A stretch of 64,000 bases of DNA, taken from NCBI GenBank assembly GCA_030248295.1, contig JASANH010000737.1, positions 23,927 to 87,926 of the forward strand, written 5' to 3'. Below are positions 24,953-37,110 of this stretch, in pieces. This DNA comes from Mesodorylaimus sp. YZB2_4 (Eukaryota; Nematoda; Enoplea; Dorylaimida; Dorylaimidae). The notes beneath the pieces are model-generated. The model was not told the DNA's origin and did not search any database. It saw nothing but the letters and a program-made list of their open reading frames with translations. Numbering within the stretch: the first letter of the stretch is position 1; each line of letters starts with the position of its first letter. The translations under genes and the position numbers were made by a program.

Positions 24953-27235
24953 AGAGAGAATTAGGGGATTCAAGGATTAATTTCCAATTCAGTCAGGTGG
25001 TTTAGGCTTACTTCTTTGAATAAAAATATACTTTTCATGCCCTTTTCCTTATAATGCTGAAACATAAATAAGTTTTCGTGCGCACATATTTTCTTAAATT
25101 AGTCCACACGCCCATCTACTCGCAATTTTTCCAATCAGGGTGAATTTTCGAGTATGCATGGCGCTGTGTGCGCCATAGATCTATGTAGGGCACACATGCG
25201 CAAGCACCAGGCTAGCATGGTCTAGCTATGTTATTAGTTCCCTGCAACATACCTTTCAATAGTACAAGCAAGCCTCACGATCAGCTGATACACGCAGAAA
25301 GACTGGAACTCGGAAATTTCCCAACTCGGAATTCCATTAAATTCACTTTCTTTTGATCCCAAAATAATCTGACTGGGTGCATAAAATTCTGACCAGACCC
25401 TGATCTTGACCGACCCTAAAAAATTTTCTGGCCAGGCACTGAGTTTGACCAGGGTTCTGACCGACTTCTGACCTTGACCATAAAGTCATTTCCGACACGA
25501 AATTAGACTCGCAACAAAAGATCTTCTGTCCTGACGGTCATTGTGACGTTCGAAAGCTCCCGACATGTAACTAAGGCGAACCTGGAGACGCACCTGACGC
25601 ATTTGGAACAAGAACGTGTCTTTGTGATTGACTCCGCTCGGAAAAGAGCCATTGTGCCTTTATTCGATCCTCCCATCCTGAATCCAATTTTTTCTCGAAG
25701 TAGTCACCCAGTGCTTGCCAAGAATCAACATCATAGACCTGGCTCACAACTAAGAAGCAGTTTTAAAGTAGCTTGTGGTAGATGGCTGTACATGAGCATC
25801 TTTTTACGGCAGGCATGTGCGCGCAAAAATGTCCCTGCTAAGTGGGAAATTCAAATTAACAATGATCCCGGCTATACAGTATCTGGGAGGTTTCGACGAA
25901 AACCTAGAAATGGCCCAGCCAAGAAGTGGTGGTTATGCCAAACTTCATATACTCTCGATCAACGGGGCCTAGTGCTTGGGTTTTTTATGTGCAGCATATC
26001 GTTTTCGACCTGGGGGTTAGACTCGGAAAAAATTAGCCGCACAGAAGAGAATGTAGGTGACTGAAATCGGCTTGACAAGAACTCTTGCTGGAGAAATGTA
26101 GGCTTCGCGATTGTACCTCCCGCCCAGGTAAACAAAGTCTTGTCAATCTAACGTTATGTTTACCTTGGGCCGCGAGCGCGCTGTATGGTGGCTGGCTATA
26201 TAGGTGGAGAATGACATGACATCAACCCGAGAAATTGATGTCTCTCACGATGATAGCGATGGAAAAAACCTGACAAAATTGTGCCGAAAGCTCATTAAGG
26301 GGCTCGTTCAAAATGTATTTTTCAGGGTTTGGCTAAAGTTTCACAGCCCTGCAACACAAAAAATCATTTGAGTATTGTGAGTGGATATTTGGCAGAATTT
26401 CATGCCGGTAATGTGGACATATCAGTTTAGGATGCATTGATTAGATGTGATTTCATTGCTTTTTATAGTTCTTCATTGATTTATTGATCTAATTGGAAGC
26501 GAGTGCATTGCATATCAATGTTGAATTACCTGCTCAAATCTTGTTTCACTTTTTGACTAGAATCCCTTTTTGCCTCTCTACCTTCCATGCAAGGTTGTAC
26601 TTGGACCAGAAGCCGTGGCAACTTCCCTCTGTGCATCTCCTTCAGGAGTACCTCCGCATGGGCATCTTGGACTGTTCACAACTTTCCTTGGACGATGGCG
26701 GGCGGTCTGTGAACCCTGACTGTGTCGCGATAGTCTCCTCGTTTGGCTTGTCTCTACACTTTGAGCACGTCAGCGGTAATGGGCGAGTCACCAACAGACT
26801 GTCGTGCGAGGTGCGAGGGCTTACGATTGGCAATTACCGACGTGTGTCAGCGGAAATATGAACCCAGGACGACCACGCCCGCCAATTAAATACGGGCATC
26901 ACAGTGTCTTGCGACAAGAAATTTCCAGCCCAGCCACTGTTGTACACACGCACGCTAACCGGGGATTCTTAAAAGTAAGCTGGTCTATCGCGGCGGCTGA
27001 TACTGTCGCACTGCATGACAGCAGACATCACAATCCACCTGATCTCCGCAGTCTACCCGTGGTAGTTCAGATAAGCTGGTGGCATGCGATTCGAAACATT
27101 GGCATACATGTGCGACTAATAACTAATTGTAAGTACCTTCAGTAAAACTGAGGACAAAAATTTTTCAGAAGTTTTCAACATGCTCACATATATTTACGGT
27201 AACAATGCAACGCGTCATTAATCACTAACCACCAA
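24953..27235. other. Repeat-derived stretch, no gene recognised
   Basis: About 25370-25480 holds CTGACC-rich degenerate repeats. About 25520-25700 is family R sequence, and 26155-26230 is a SINE tail (GCGCTGTATGGTGGCTGGCTAT then GACATGACAT). A 173-residue frame at 25543-26064 spans a repeat and lacks domains, so it is rejected. Confidence 0.5.
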
Positions 27236-27424
27236 TCATGACTGTTGCTGTTGTTTCTGGGTTGGCGCTGGTTGCTGTTGTTGCGTTCGACCACTCGCAC
27301 CTTGCTGTTCACCACGTCAACCACGGCCACAGCCACGTCCTTTACAATGCCCACGTGCCCCACCACGACCACCGCTGAGTCCGTTTTGGCCACCACCGAA
27401 TCCAGCATTGCAATAAGAGGCGCG
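27236..27424 (-). pseudogene. RGG/Q-rich last exon of an RNA-binding-type protein, with an internal stop
   Basis: On the minus strand an acceptor (CTCGCGCCAG) opens a 189-nt exon of 63 codons that reads RASYCNAGFGGGQNGLSGGR, then further Arg-Gly repeats, then a Q-rich tail (QQQQPAP) to TGA at 27236. One in-frame TGA falls in the Arg-Gly run where CGA (Arg) would fit, which looks like a single C-to-T change. A piece of the same exon with its acceptor (RAPYCNAGG) occurs on plus at 56173-56220. RGG boxes bind RNA and are common in hnRNP, Sm/LSm and P-body proteins; I cannot name this one. No upstream exon was identified. Confidence 0.5.
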
Positions 27425-27747
27425 CTGGCGCGAGACAGAAAAAGCTTGGAACAAGAAAGATTGAGGAGGGGGAAGTGGAAATGGTTGAGTAGCTGCCCAG
27501 CTTCGTTACGAAGTTTCTCAAGCTTAGTTGTGCATGCAAAGGCAAGCGGTAAGAGCAACTTAAAACACGAACACGAACATATTGTGCGCGAATATTTTCT
27601 TGCCGATCAAAAAACGCCTTTTGTAAAAAAAACCTTCAAATAAATTGCTTGTTGCATGTTGAATAATTGAGGGCCTAACCTCAACCGCTGTTTTGCTTTC
27701 TTCGAATATTGAATTTCTCAGTCCCCTTACCAAAGCCTCAGTGTGGT

Positions 27748-27823
27748 CAGTGTGATTATGAATGCGACATCACACACTGACAAAATTTTGTTAGTGTGTG
27801 ATGTCGCATTCATAATCACACTG
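27748..27823. repeat. Near-perfect 76-bp palindrome
   Basis: Arms of 38 bases (27748-27785 and 27786-27823) are exact inverted copies except for one mismatch, with no spacer. The left arm begins CAGTGTGATTATGAATGCGA. It could be a tiny foldback element or a strong hairpin. Confidence 0.9.
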
Positions 27824-28767
27824 AGTGTGAGCGCCATGCCAGAAAAAGTGAAATGTCAGGGTTACTTCGCGGAGGCGAAAGCTCCAGAACTTTTACTCCT
27901 GCGTAGAGTCGAGCCTTGGTCACTCAGCTTTGAAACCCAGCTCTCTACCAAGGCAAGCGCGTACGCAGGGGGGGGGGGGGGTGGTGCTTTGGGGGCTCGG
28001 GCCCCCTACGACCCTGAAAAGTAAGGTAAGGGTAGCTACCTTCACAAACTCCGTGGAGTCCCGGCCATGCGTTTGGTTGTATGTCCACTTCATACATTTT
28101 TATGCTTTCGCAGAGCAAGATTGAAATTTTTTGCCTCCGGCGAGGCGGAGATAACCCCAGTGACGAGCACAACGGGTGGCATCGCGGCCATTGGTCCCCT
28201 TCTAAATCAGAGAAGTGGCCAGAGTGGGCACCTAGTTGATAACATTGAAGGTTTTTTTTATTTATGGTGAGTACGGTATGCTGACAAAGATGGCACTCAT
28301 TGCTTCTGTAAGATCAGAAAGATTGTGCGCAAATTTTGGAAGGTCAGATCCCTTTGCACCCCGCCCACTCTCGGGCGCTTCGCGCCCTCGGATCGCGCCT
28401 TCGGCGCGTATTTTGAAATACCAAACTGGACTCCATTTTCTATTCAGCCACATCCGTTTCCTGGACTTTGCGCGATGCACTAAATTAGCATATTTATGCA
28501 AATTTTTTGTTGAGGCCCCACGACCCCCAAATCCTGCGTATCTCAGAACACACAAAAATATTTTGGCAAGCCAGCGAAAAGAATTTTCAAATTCACAGAT
28601 GCAAAAGTGGCTACAGCGTGAACCGTCACAGTCAGTAAATATCATCCATCTGTTTTCTCTATTTCATCGACATTGACAGAAACCAATCCATATGCCTAGC
28701 TTCGACCACACTTTCTCCCCGACTGCCAGGATCGATGTCATCTGAGTCTTCTGTACAAGCTGGCATT

Positions 28768-29773
28768 TTACGGCCTGTAGCTGAAGTAGTTGCATCCTGG
28801 CTTAGGTGCGAGCAAGCCTTTCTTAGAGGCGTCTGGTTGATCCAAGGCGAACATGTCGCATCCCCCGTTCGAATACCAATTGAAACTACGACAAAACTTC
28901 CTCCTAGAGCAATGCAATGCACATTTGTCTATCGTCGGTGTCGACGCCAACGTGTCAACAACATATTGTTGACCCATGCACGAGTTTGGGATATGGTCAA
29001 AGTCTTTCATGGTGTCTGCAAAATAATCTTAGACGTTATAATGAATCAATAACACATTCGTGACGTTTTGAAATCGCTTTAGCACTATCACACCATGGCA
29101 CATGCCCTTTGAAGATGTTGAGTTAGACATACCTACATACTTTATTGGGGTATGGATATCAGACTCATATTTTCAGTATCAGTAGTAGGACGCCAATAAA
29201 CATTCAGACTTACTTGACAACGTGCACAAAATATTCAAAGATGTCGTGCAGGGAGTATCCGCGAATTTGCTCGCCTGGTTATGCAACATCAAACATGCCC
29301 CGTCGCCTGATTTCATGTCATCAGACAGGCGCCACTGCAAAAACGTCATGTTCGTTTCTAATCTCACGTGCGATGTGTTGGCAGCAATGTAAAAAAGAGT
29401 AAACGGGCCAAAGAGATTGCCGTTGACAGTGGCCTGAGGGTTGTTTTTCATTGCTATCAAAACAGATTTGTTGCCGACAGCTCCCTGAAACAGTGAACAG
29501 AAAGAGGCTGCAAGATTAAGGCCCCAAGAAGAATGAGAAACAGTCGTACCATTACGTATTTTGAAATCGCTGCTATCTCGCTGTTTGTGAAAACCAAACT
29601 GAAATATGCGTTTCTGCTTGTGCAAATGCTGAATGCATTGTCCCATGTACTTCTAATATAGGCGCCAGTTGATGCGTTCGAGGGAAGGAAAAAACAGCGG
29701 CCCCCATTTACCACTCCGCCATACTCGGTCGAACAGATTTGCTTGAAGTCGATTGGATCCACGCAGTATTGAC
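28768..29773 (-). CDS. C-type-lectin-like plus PAN/apple protein, copy 3, signal exon not found
   Basis: Exons 29550-29773 (224 nt), 29214-29484 (271 nt) and 28768-29015 (248 nt) join in the same phases as copies 1 and 2 and are closest to copy 2. The lectin-like half shows STWDNAFSIC, NLFGPFTLFY and GDGACLMLHNQASKF. The PAN exon has CRSFNWYSNGGC and ends in TAA. The acceptor before 29773 (TTCTTATAG) is good. An upstream frame starting with ATG near 29903 (MGRARISELAATDVFIVIR) could feed it in phase, but the implied intron would be only about 31 bases, so I doubt it. All three exons are intact. Confidence 0.75.
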
Positions 29774-30300
29774 CTATAAGAAGAGCGTATGGCACCTACT
29801 TTACCATCTAAAACGGTGCAGGTCTCCACAGAAAAGGTCCATCTGATGACGATGAACACATCTGTCGCAGCCAGTTCACTTATCCGAGCTCTTCCCATTG
29901 GCACCCCCACCAGCACTATTTCACGAGTTTTACAACCCTCGATCATGCGCTGGCCTGCACCAAGACCGAACCAACATGCAGTGCCTGCCACTTTTGTACC
30001 AGTGACAATTCTCACTCTGCACCTTCGGACACAAGTACGTTTGTCGCACCTTTTAATCCCTCCCTACCATTAGAGAAAGTGACTAAAGACCTTTTGCACC
30101 ACGCCTATCACCAAGAACAGCCAATCCAGACTGGTAGTAAATGTCTGCACCACTTTGACTGCTGACTTTCTGAACACCCGGCTCTGTGCAAAGAACGTAT
30201 TGTTAGGCAGTCGTTTCGAAACAAATTTCAAGCTTCGTGCGCAGGGAAAATTTTAATTTCCTGCTTCAAGCCGCTTATGAGAATTTTGCGTAGACAAAGT

Positions 30301-30893
30301 GCTATACTATATGTGATAAATCATTGTTTCGCAAGCGACACCCACGCCCCCCCCCCCCCCCCCCCTAATGGTATAAATCAGTCACCGTTGCCACGAAACG
30401 GCGTGAAGGCTCGGAAAGTAATGATAACAAAGAAACAGTGATAGGAGGCACAAAATCAGCCATATATGGTTAATTGCCAAGGAAATTGGAATATGGCACT
30501 TTGGCGGTTTTTCGAATTTGTCGCCGATCAGGTTTGGTGTTTTGGTGTCTGCTAGAAGCGCCAACGAGTGACCATCAGCCAGACCATAGTCTCAGATCCT
30601 TGTTCTTTCGTTTGATTCGTTTGAGACCATGATCTGGCTGATGGTCTTTTTTGGCACTTCTAGCAGACATCAAACCTGATCGGCTGCAAAGTCAAAATAA
30701 TCGCTAAATTGCCATATTCCAATTTCCTTGGCGATTAACCATGTATATGGTTGATTTTGCGCCTCCCAGCACTGATTTTTGTCCCTTTCCGAGCCTTCAC
30801 GCCGTTTCGTGGCAACTGTGACTAATTCATACCACTAGGGGGCGCGAGCGGCGACGCGAGCCAGGGATTTATCACATACGAGTATAGTATAGC
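30301..30893. mobile_element. Foldback element with arms of about 270 bp
   Basis: The left arm starts GCTATACTATATGTGATAAA and the right arm ends with its inverse ACATACGAGTATAGTATAGC. The pairing continues inward through ACGAAACGGCGTGAAGGCTC, CCAAGGAAATTGGAATATGG and GACCATCAGCCAGA on the left and their complements on the right. A loop of about 25 bases lies near 30598-30622. A C-run (about 30347-30364) and a diverged GGGGGCGCGAG on the other arm occupy equivalent positions. No coding sequence is visible. Confidence 0.88.
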
Positions 30894-30899
30894 CATGAC

Positions 30900-32010
30900 C
30901 ATAGGGAAAAAACGGGGGGGGGGGGGGGGGGGCTCGACCTACTTGCAACCTGAGTCATCAAGAAGCAAATTAATGGTTGACGAATCATGCTTCGAGCGCC
31001 TAAAATAGAAGTATTCATAGATATAGCGCAAAAAGAGCAGATGTGAAAAACTTGCTTATGTATTGAAAGAAATATATATTTCTGCCAGTGTCTGTTTAAA
31101 AATGTCAGACAAAGAGCGATTGGAGAGACTTTCGAAATCAAAGAACTTTAGAGTACGACCTAACTTGGCGGAATGGTTTGGACTGGTTGATTTCTGGAGG
31201 GTCAAGTCAGTAAACCTAGAACAGTCGGAATGTGGCCGAAGACTGGCGTGGGCGCCGCAAGGAGACCCCATCTTATGATTGATACATAAGCTATCATGTA
31301 AGACATGGTAACTTGCTAGGTGGCAGCCAGTGTTTCTACACCCACGCACAACACTTGCTGGGTGCTGTTCCATATGGGTGCTCGATAAGTCACATGAATT
31401 TTTTACAAGTTCATACGAATACTTTTGCAAAGACTTCTGACTCGCGACTGTACGACGCTTCTGAACTGCTTCGTGAAAAATTAAATCCCCTGACAGATAA
31501 CCCTAGAAATCGACTTCTACTGCATGGAGTTACTTCAGGGAGAGACAAATCAGGCCATTTGTTGAACCAAAGGTGAACACTCCATTTAGTGCCGAGGGGC
31601 TAACCAGCTTGCTTCCCCCCCCCCCCCCCTCCCCCCTCTACATCATGCTCGACCTTGACTTGCGAATGAAGTTTCTAGAGTTCACGAAAAATATGAGGTA
31701 TAGGGACAAAAAAGGTGATTTTGTTGCAATAATAGCAAGGCAAGCATTTGGAACAGTAACTTTCGACGAAGAGTGCACTGACTCATGGTGTCCTCTGTGA
31801 TGGTCATTGTAACTTTCCAAAGTTCCCGACATGTTACTAAGGCGAACCTGGAGACGCACCTGACGCAATTGAAATGAATTCGCCATTGTGTCTTTGTGAA
31901 GTACCTTTTGGACAAGAGCCATTGTGCTTATATTGGTGCTCCCCCAGTGAATCCCACGTTTTATCATACGGTGGTCTACCAGTACCATTCGAGAATCAAT
32001 ACAATACCTC
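30900..32010 (+). repeat. Dispersed repeat family R, longest copy
   Basis: It parallels 22330-22930 and then continues into the block shared with 14660, 25530 and 33815 (GGTCATTGT, CCCGACATGTTACTAAGGCG, AGAGCCATTGTGCTTATAT). This shows that the two blocks form one repeat of about 0.9-1 kb. A G-run at 30914-30932 and a C-run at 31617-31629 lie in or beside it. Confidence 0.6.
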
Positions 32011-32204
32011 CTGAGTACACGACTGACTCAGGTGCAATATTTCAGTTGTAGTTCAGTGCCTCCCCATTTTTTTGTGACCCCGGATCACGTAATTGGTCGA
32101 TGGAAAGTCAAGACTTTATCGAAGATAGATACGACGCTACTTCTTGTGCTATCTGGCTCCAAAGTCGAAAAAGATGAGGCTTTTGGCAATTTTAGTATCT
32201 TGTT

Positions 32205-32372
32205 CCTGTTTTACCACATCACCAAACGCGCATGCGCACTCGAGGGTGAAGGGACAAAAACACACGAAATGATTTCACACGAAATGATTTACCGGCCCGC
32301 GAGTCGAACACTCGCCCGTAACTGCGCACCTGGCGTGAGAGGCAGACGCCTGACCCACCAGGCCACGAGGCC
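32205..32372 (-). repeat. tRNA-derived SINE, near full length
   Basis: On the minus strand, CGTGGCCTGGTGGGTCAGGC (A box), GTCTGCCTCTCACGCC, AGTGTTCGACTCGCGGGCC (B box), a duplicated AAATCATTTCGTGTG block, CCCTCGAGTGCGC and the tail GTTTGGTGATGTGGTAAA. The anticodon-loop equivalent reads CTCTCAC. Confidence 0.8.
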
Positions 32373-33615
32373 GGTACCAGGCCTGTCGCAGGTGAAAATT
32401 TTCGATTAGGCATTTTTTCAGACAGCGCAAGGTTTTAGGTTGAGTACATTCTCAATTCTTACAAGTTTTTACCCTGAAGCAACAGGATCAGAAGGGTTAG
32501 ATCTTGGGGATATAAGTTACGAGGAGAGAATTTACTGACAAAAGTCGGCGTGACAAGAACTACCTCGGGCCTCCAGCTTTCGGGGGGGGGGGGGGGGGTT
32601 GATTGTGACATCCAGGGGAATCTCTCCAACTCGCCACGGCCTGCCACTAAGTGAGGCTGGTAAACCATATTTTCAATACACATGCACTAATATTGTGGAC
32701 TTTTATATCAAGCGTCAAGTCGATGAAGCTCAAAAAGTTAAAGAACGTGAATTTGAGAAATTCAGCATTGCGCTTCAGCGTGATCTTCTGTCTGAATCCC
32801 ACCCATTACCATGATGCAATCTACAGTATCAGTCCTGTTCGAGAATCAATACCATACCCGCTGCCAGCATCGACCGATCCCTCGATCCAGCCGAGCTGAT
32901 ACGCTGATCGGAGTGGGGATCAGCTCCCGATCCAATCCCACTGCTGGATCGGCCGGATCAGCAACTCATATTTTTCGCGCTTTATCTGCTAGGAATGATA
33001 AAATGAGACAAACTATAACACGAGAAAATCCCGCTTTTGTTTCAAATCAGTATTTAAATACTGTTACCCAGCATCGACCAATCCGACCATCCCATATAGG
33101 CCTAGAGCTCAATCACGATCCAATCCTGCCGATCCCCTTCAAAAAAATAGATGATAGATAGGGATGACTCGTTTGGCGCGGCATCCGCACCAACCTGGCT
33201 GTTTCTCTGTCGGACCACTCCAAAGGGCACAAGAGAATTAACCAGCACCTAAAGCGGGATTAAGTCGTTATAGGGAGCGGGTTTAAAACACTGACTTTTT
33301 TGCCTGAATCAATTCCTGAAGTTGATAGCACTTGCTATTCTCCAAATTTTGTTTTTAATAAACAATGTTTAAGTGCGAGTGTCGTATTTTGTAAACACCA
33401 CCTTGGTTTTGCATCAAACGTCAAATCACTTAGCGTTTTGTCTGTTTTCTTGCACTTGGACAACTAGGAGAAGGGTGAACGTGCCACAGCGACACCTGGG
33501 CGAAATTTGAATGTTCACAAAAAATTATATCTTCCCATTATTCATACTGCTTTACAATCTCTTTCTAATCGCAATGCTGTAGTGCTCATGGATTTCTTCC
33601 ACACCCTAAAGCCCA

Positions 33616-33723
33616 AAGTATAGTTCGATGCGATGCGGCACTTTTGGGTCAACTGACAATGTAAAAAGGTGCCTGAAACGTCGCATCGCAAGCTTATTCG
33701 ACGCATCGCATCGAACTATACTT
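33616..33723. repeat. Small inverted-repeat (MITE-like) element
   Basis: AAGTATAGTTCGATGCGATG at the left is mirrored by CATCGCATCGAACTATACTT at the right, a 22-base terminal inverted repeat. The total length is 108 bases. Confidence 0.8.
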
Positions 33724-33814
33724 CCAGCTTAAGACAGCTGATACTGCGAGCTAACATAATTTCTACTTTCATTGCGAATCGCTCTTCGAGAACGGTAAAA
33801 GACTTGGTATTCTT

Positions 33815-34030
33815 TACGATGGTCATTGCCGTCCGAAAGCACTCGACATGTTACTAAGGCGAACCTGAAGACGCACCAAACGCATTTGGAATGAATCCAC
33901 CATTGTGTGTTTGCGAAGTACTACCTCACGGAAAAGAGCCATTGTGCTTATATTTGATACTCCCCCATCGAATCCCACCTTTTATCATACTGTACAGCAA
34001 TCTATAAGTCCTGTTCGAAAATCAATACAA
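33815..34030 (+). repeat. Dispersed repeat family R, 3' block
   Basis: It shares ACATGTTACTAAGGCGAACC, AGAGCCATTGTGCTTATAT and CCTGTTCGA-AAATCAATAC with 31800-32010 and 32820-32850. Confidence 0.6.
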
Positions 34031-34312
34031 TATTTGTGCATGCACTCTGACTTATGCGCGACATTTTTATAGTTTGACTCATTCTTTTTTGGTGATCCCA
34101 GACAAAGAGGAATAAATTTATTGGAGATCGATTCAACGTTTTTTTCTTTAGCTGACTGGCTCTGAAAGTCAAAAGAGACGGGACTGCGGGCAATGTCATC
34201 ACTTGTCGCAGGTGAACATTTTCGATTCGGCATTTTTTTAGATAGCGCTTCAGGTTTTATGTTGAGTCCATTCTCAATTGTTACCCTTTAGCCACTGGAT
34301 TTCAGAGGGCCC

Positions 34313-34800
34313 ACAAGGGAACATTGTCAATCGTCAAGTCGAACTTGGCAAAACCAAAAATTTTATGCTCCTGCAGCTGCAGAGGAAAGCTCTCTGCACA
34401 TTATTATTATAGAGGCGTCTGGCCATCCAGTCAGTAGTGGTCAGCGCTTAAATTCCGCAGATTTTCAAATTTTTCATGTGGAACTCGAGCGTTCGGAAAA
34501 ACAAGCAGGGCTTTTTCCAAACTCGGTTTTCCGATTTGTGGTATCAAGCATCAAACACTCTCAGAGTTTTTTTTTAAAAAAACCCTAAATTCATAGAAAA
34601 AGGTAATTTCTCAGAGTTATTCAGAGTTTTTTCTTCAAATCCCCAAAAATCCAAAAAATTCACTTGACTTTTAGTGCTGACCACTGCTGACCAGTTGGCC
34701 AGACGCCTCTAATATTTTGCACAGAGCTTTCTTTTGCAGCAAGGAACATAGTACAAGTCTGGTTTTGTCATGTTCGACTCAATTGTTGGCGAGGTCCCCC
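34313..34800. mobile_element. Foldback element, family F, copy
   Basis: The arms pair GGGAACATTG...CGTCAAGTCGAACTT with their inverse at the right end, then GAGGCGTCTGGCCA with TGGCCAGACGCCTC. Between these, TAGTGGTCAGCGCTTA faces TAGTGCTGACCACTGCTGACC. The same design occurs at 57941-58375, with single arms at 15465-15610 and 17760-17830. Confidence 0.75.
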
Positions 34801-36239
34801 TGCTAGACCCGGTACTGTAAAAACACCGAAGTCGAGTGTTGGAAGCTTAATCGGAGCCTGAAATCCAAAAATCCAGTATGGAAAGCACCATGCGTGTTTT
34901 TCTCAACGCATGGGTTCTTTACTACTAAAATTGAATATCCGGTGAACTTCAGGCGCTGCTGACTGGTTGGCCAGCCGTCTCTAATATTTTTCACGGGGCT
35001 TCATTTCGCACCTGCGAACAAACTACAATTTCGGTTTCGAGAAGTTCGACCTGACGGGCGATGTTCCCCGATAACCAGCAAGAGCGTATTTTGGATTCTT
35101 AGTTTTACCTCTGATTCGGAACTGCTTCTTGCGATTACATGAATAGAATTTGCTGACTTGTTAAAACATTTAGTACATTCGTGGATGCCTGGTAAAGACC
35201 CATGTACTGTTGAGGGTTAGCGTCCAGCTTCTGCATTGTATCTGAAATTTGACCCAACCTAGGCGGAGTCGACTGGATTGTTACCCAGCTTTCGCTATCA
35301 AAACTAGTTACTTTGAGAAGTCTGTACCTGTTTGAATCGGTGGAGAATTCGAATTAGTCTGGTGCTAAACCACGAGCAACCCTTCCTTCCCGACGTCTAC
35401 AGTAGTTTTTCTTTCCACATAGACTTCAGCTGTTCGAAGAAATCTTCACTGTAAATAGGAAACTTGGTAAGAAAGCATACAAACAGAGTGGCTCAGTCTA
35501 GTCCAGTCTATATTTAGTTTAAAGCTGCACAAATACAGGCTTTACAGGCCAAAAATGAAGCCACGCCACGCCAGGCCAGATGGCGGTCGCTCTCATGGCA
35601 CGCGTGGGCGTCCTTTTACTTGTCCTTTTCGAGCGTGGGTGCGCCGAGATGTCTGCTAAAAGGTTTGTCTGCTTGGTGCGGGATTCCGGGGATCTGCAAA
35701 AATGCGCACTGTATATGTTGGTAACACAGGAGAATATGTATGGACAGAAGTCGGTGGGACAAGAACTCAGAATAGAGATAGACAGGTTGGGCGAGTGTAT
35801 CTCCCTCCTTGGGAAATATGGTTGTCAGTCTATCTCCTCGACACCGCTTTGTTAGCGCTATTTAATCTATGTTACCGCATACGAAATACATGTCATTCAA
35901 AAATGACTTGTCGTGGAGTGTTCTTATTTCTGGAAAGTTTCCAAGGCACATTGCGAATTCACGCTTGCAAGAGAGACACAAAATTCTATGATTAATGATG
36001 CAGAGGGGAAAAAGACCTCATCAGACAGGAACGTCAAATGCCTTGGCGTCAAACTCAATATGTTCATACTAGGGTGCAGAAAAAGATGTTCAACTTTGAC
36101 GACAGCTACTCTCTGAAAGGTCTCCGCTGTGCATTTCGTCAAAGGACTTCCCGCCTTGTTTCAACCAAAGTCAAAAAAGTGATACGTGGGTGGAAAATAT
36201 GAGGTGATACAAAATTATAACCCGCAACAACTGTCAATG
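34801..36239. other. Intergenic stretch, partly repeat, no gene recognised
   Basis: 34950-35060 is a further decayed family F arm (TTGGCCAGCCGTCTCTAATA). 35740-35820 shares AGTCGGTGGGACAAGAACTC with sequence near 49165 and 32540. A 91-residue frame at 35580-35855 overlaps this repeat and has no domain. Confidence 0.5.
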
Positions 36240-37110
36240 CGACCACATATCTTTGCTGGATTTGTCTCTCCAGCTTTAGTATTGTAACAAATTTCCTCGT
36301 CGTTTTGACCATCGTCTCCTCGAAATCACTGCACAATAAAAGTCAATTTCTGATCCTAAGCCACACAGCTGCAGACTTGGTGTCCATGTGCTGTTATTTG
36401 GGCACTGGTCTTTCTCGATATCTTGCTTATTTCTTTGAGAGACTAGAAACCTCGAATCAGTTGACTTGTATTTTGAAACAGGCTCCACTAAATTTTACAA
36501 CTGGCACAGTCAGACACTTTTTATTCGCTATAGCTTGCGATCGATTTATGGGCTTGGCGTTACCGCTTTTTTACAGAAGCCTTGATCCAAAAAAATATAT
36601 CTTATTCATTAAAATAGTTGTTTGGGGTTTCACTGCGGCAAAACTGACATTCGCCTTTCTGATACACAACAAAGAAATATTTTTCCAGTTTGCACTTTTG
36701 CAACTAGTTTTGACTCTAAATTTACTTCTTACGAGATCACTGAAACCAATGTTTCGACTTGCGGCACTGCATTAATTTATTTAATAACTTGTTCCATCAT
36801 ATTTTATCAATACAAATCGAAAAACTTTTCAAATGATTTTGTGAAAAAAGAATGGAAAAAGCAAATGGAATTTGATGTTTTTGTAGCCCTTGTAATAATC
36901 GCTGTGACATTTTTCCTTGGTTACGGAACCGGTATGATAGTCTCGTCGATTGCTGAACGTGTGCGCAGTCTTTCCTTCACTATTTCACTGGCCCCAATCG
37001 TGTCGGGTGTCTCCCCGTTAGATCAGCCTCCCATTTATTTATTTATTTGAAATTTTATGGTGTTTTCAGTGTCGCACTTTCACAAATGTTCAAAAAGTCA
37101 AACGACGTGT
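36240..37110 (+). pseudogene. Srsx-like 7TM receptor, copy A, broken
   Basis: It is homologous along its length to copies B and C. The amino-terminal codons and start ATG are gone: the frame reaches a TAA near 36220 with no ATG between. A one-base deletion near 36685 (before TTTGCACTTTTGC) shifts the frame in the second extracellular loop, and at least one further shift near 37005-37060 destroys segment seven, giving ISLAPIVSGV then a stop. Preserved parts include NKSQFLILSHTAADLVSMCC, QLTCILKQAPL, CDRFMGLALPLFYRSLDPKK and WKKQMEFDVFVALVIIA. It is a decaying tandem duplicate. Confidence 0.88.

Noticed and set aside
25543-26064. A 173-residue plus frame
   Set aside because: It begins within a dispersed repeat, lacks any domain, and is not conserved among the other repeat copies.
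27245-27643. A 132-residue plus frame rich in T and L
   Set aside because: It is antisense to the RGG/Q-rich exon; codons such as ACC/TTG runs come from complementing GGT/CAA repeats.
29653-30015. First exon for lectin copy 3 ending at GATG
   Set aside because: The phase fits, but the implied intron is only about 31 bases and the signal peptide is weak.
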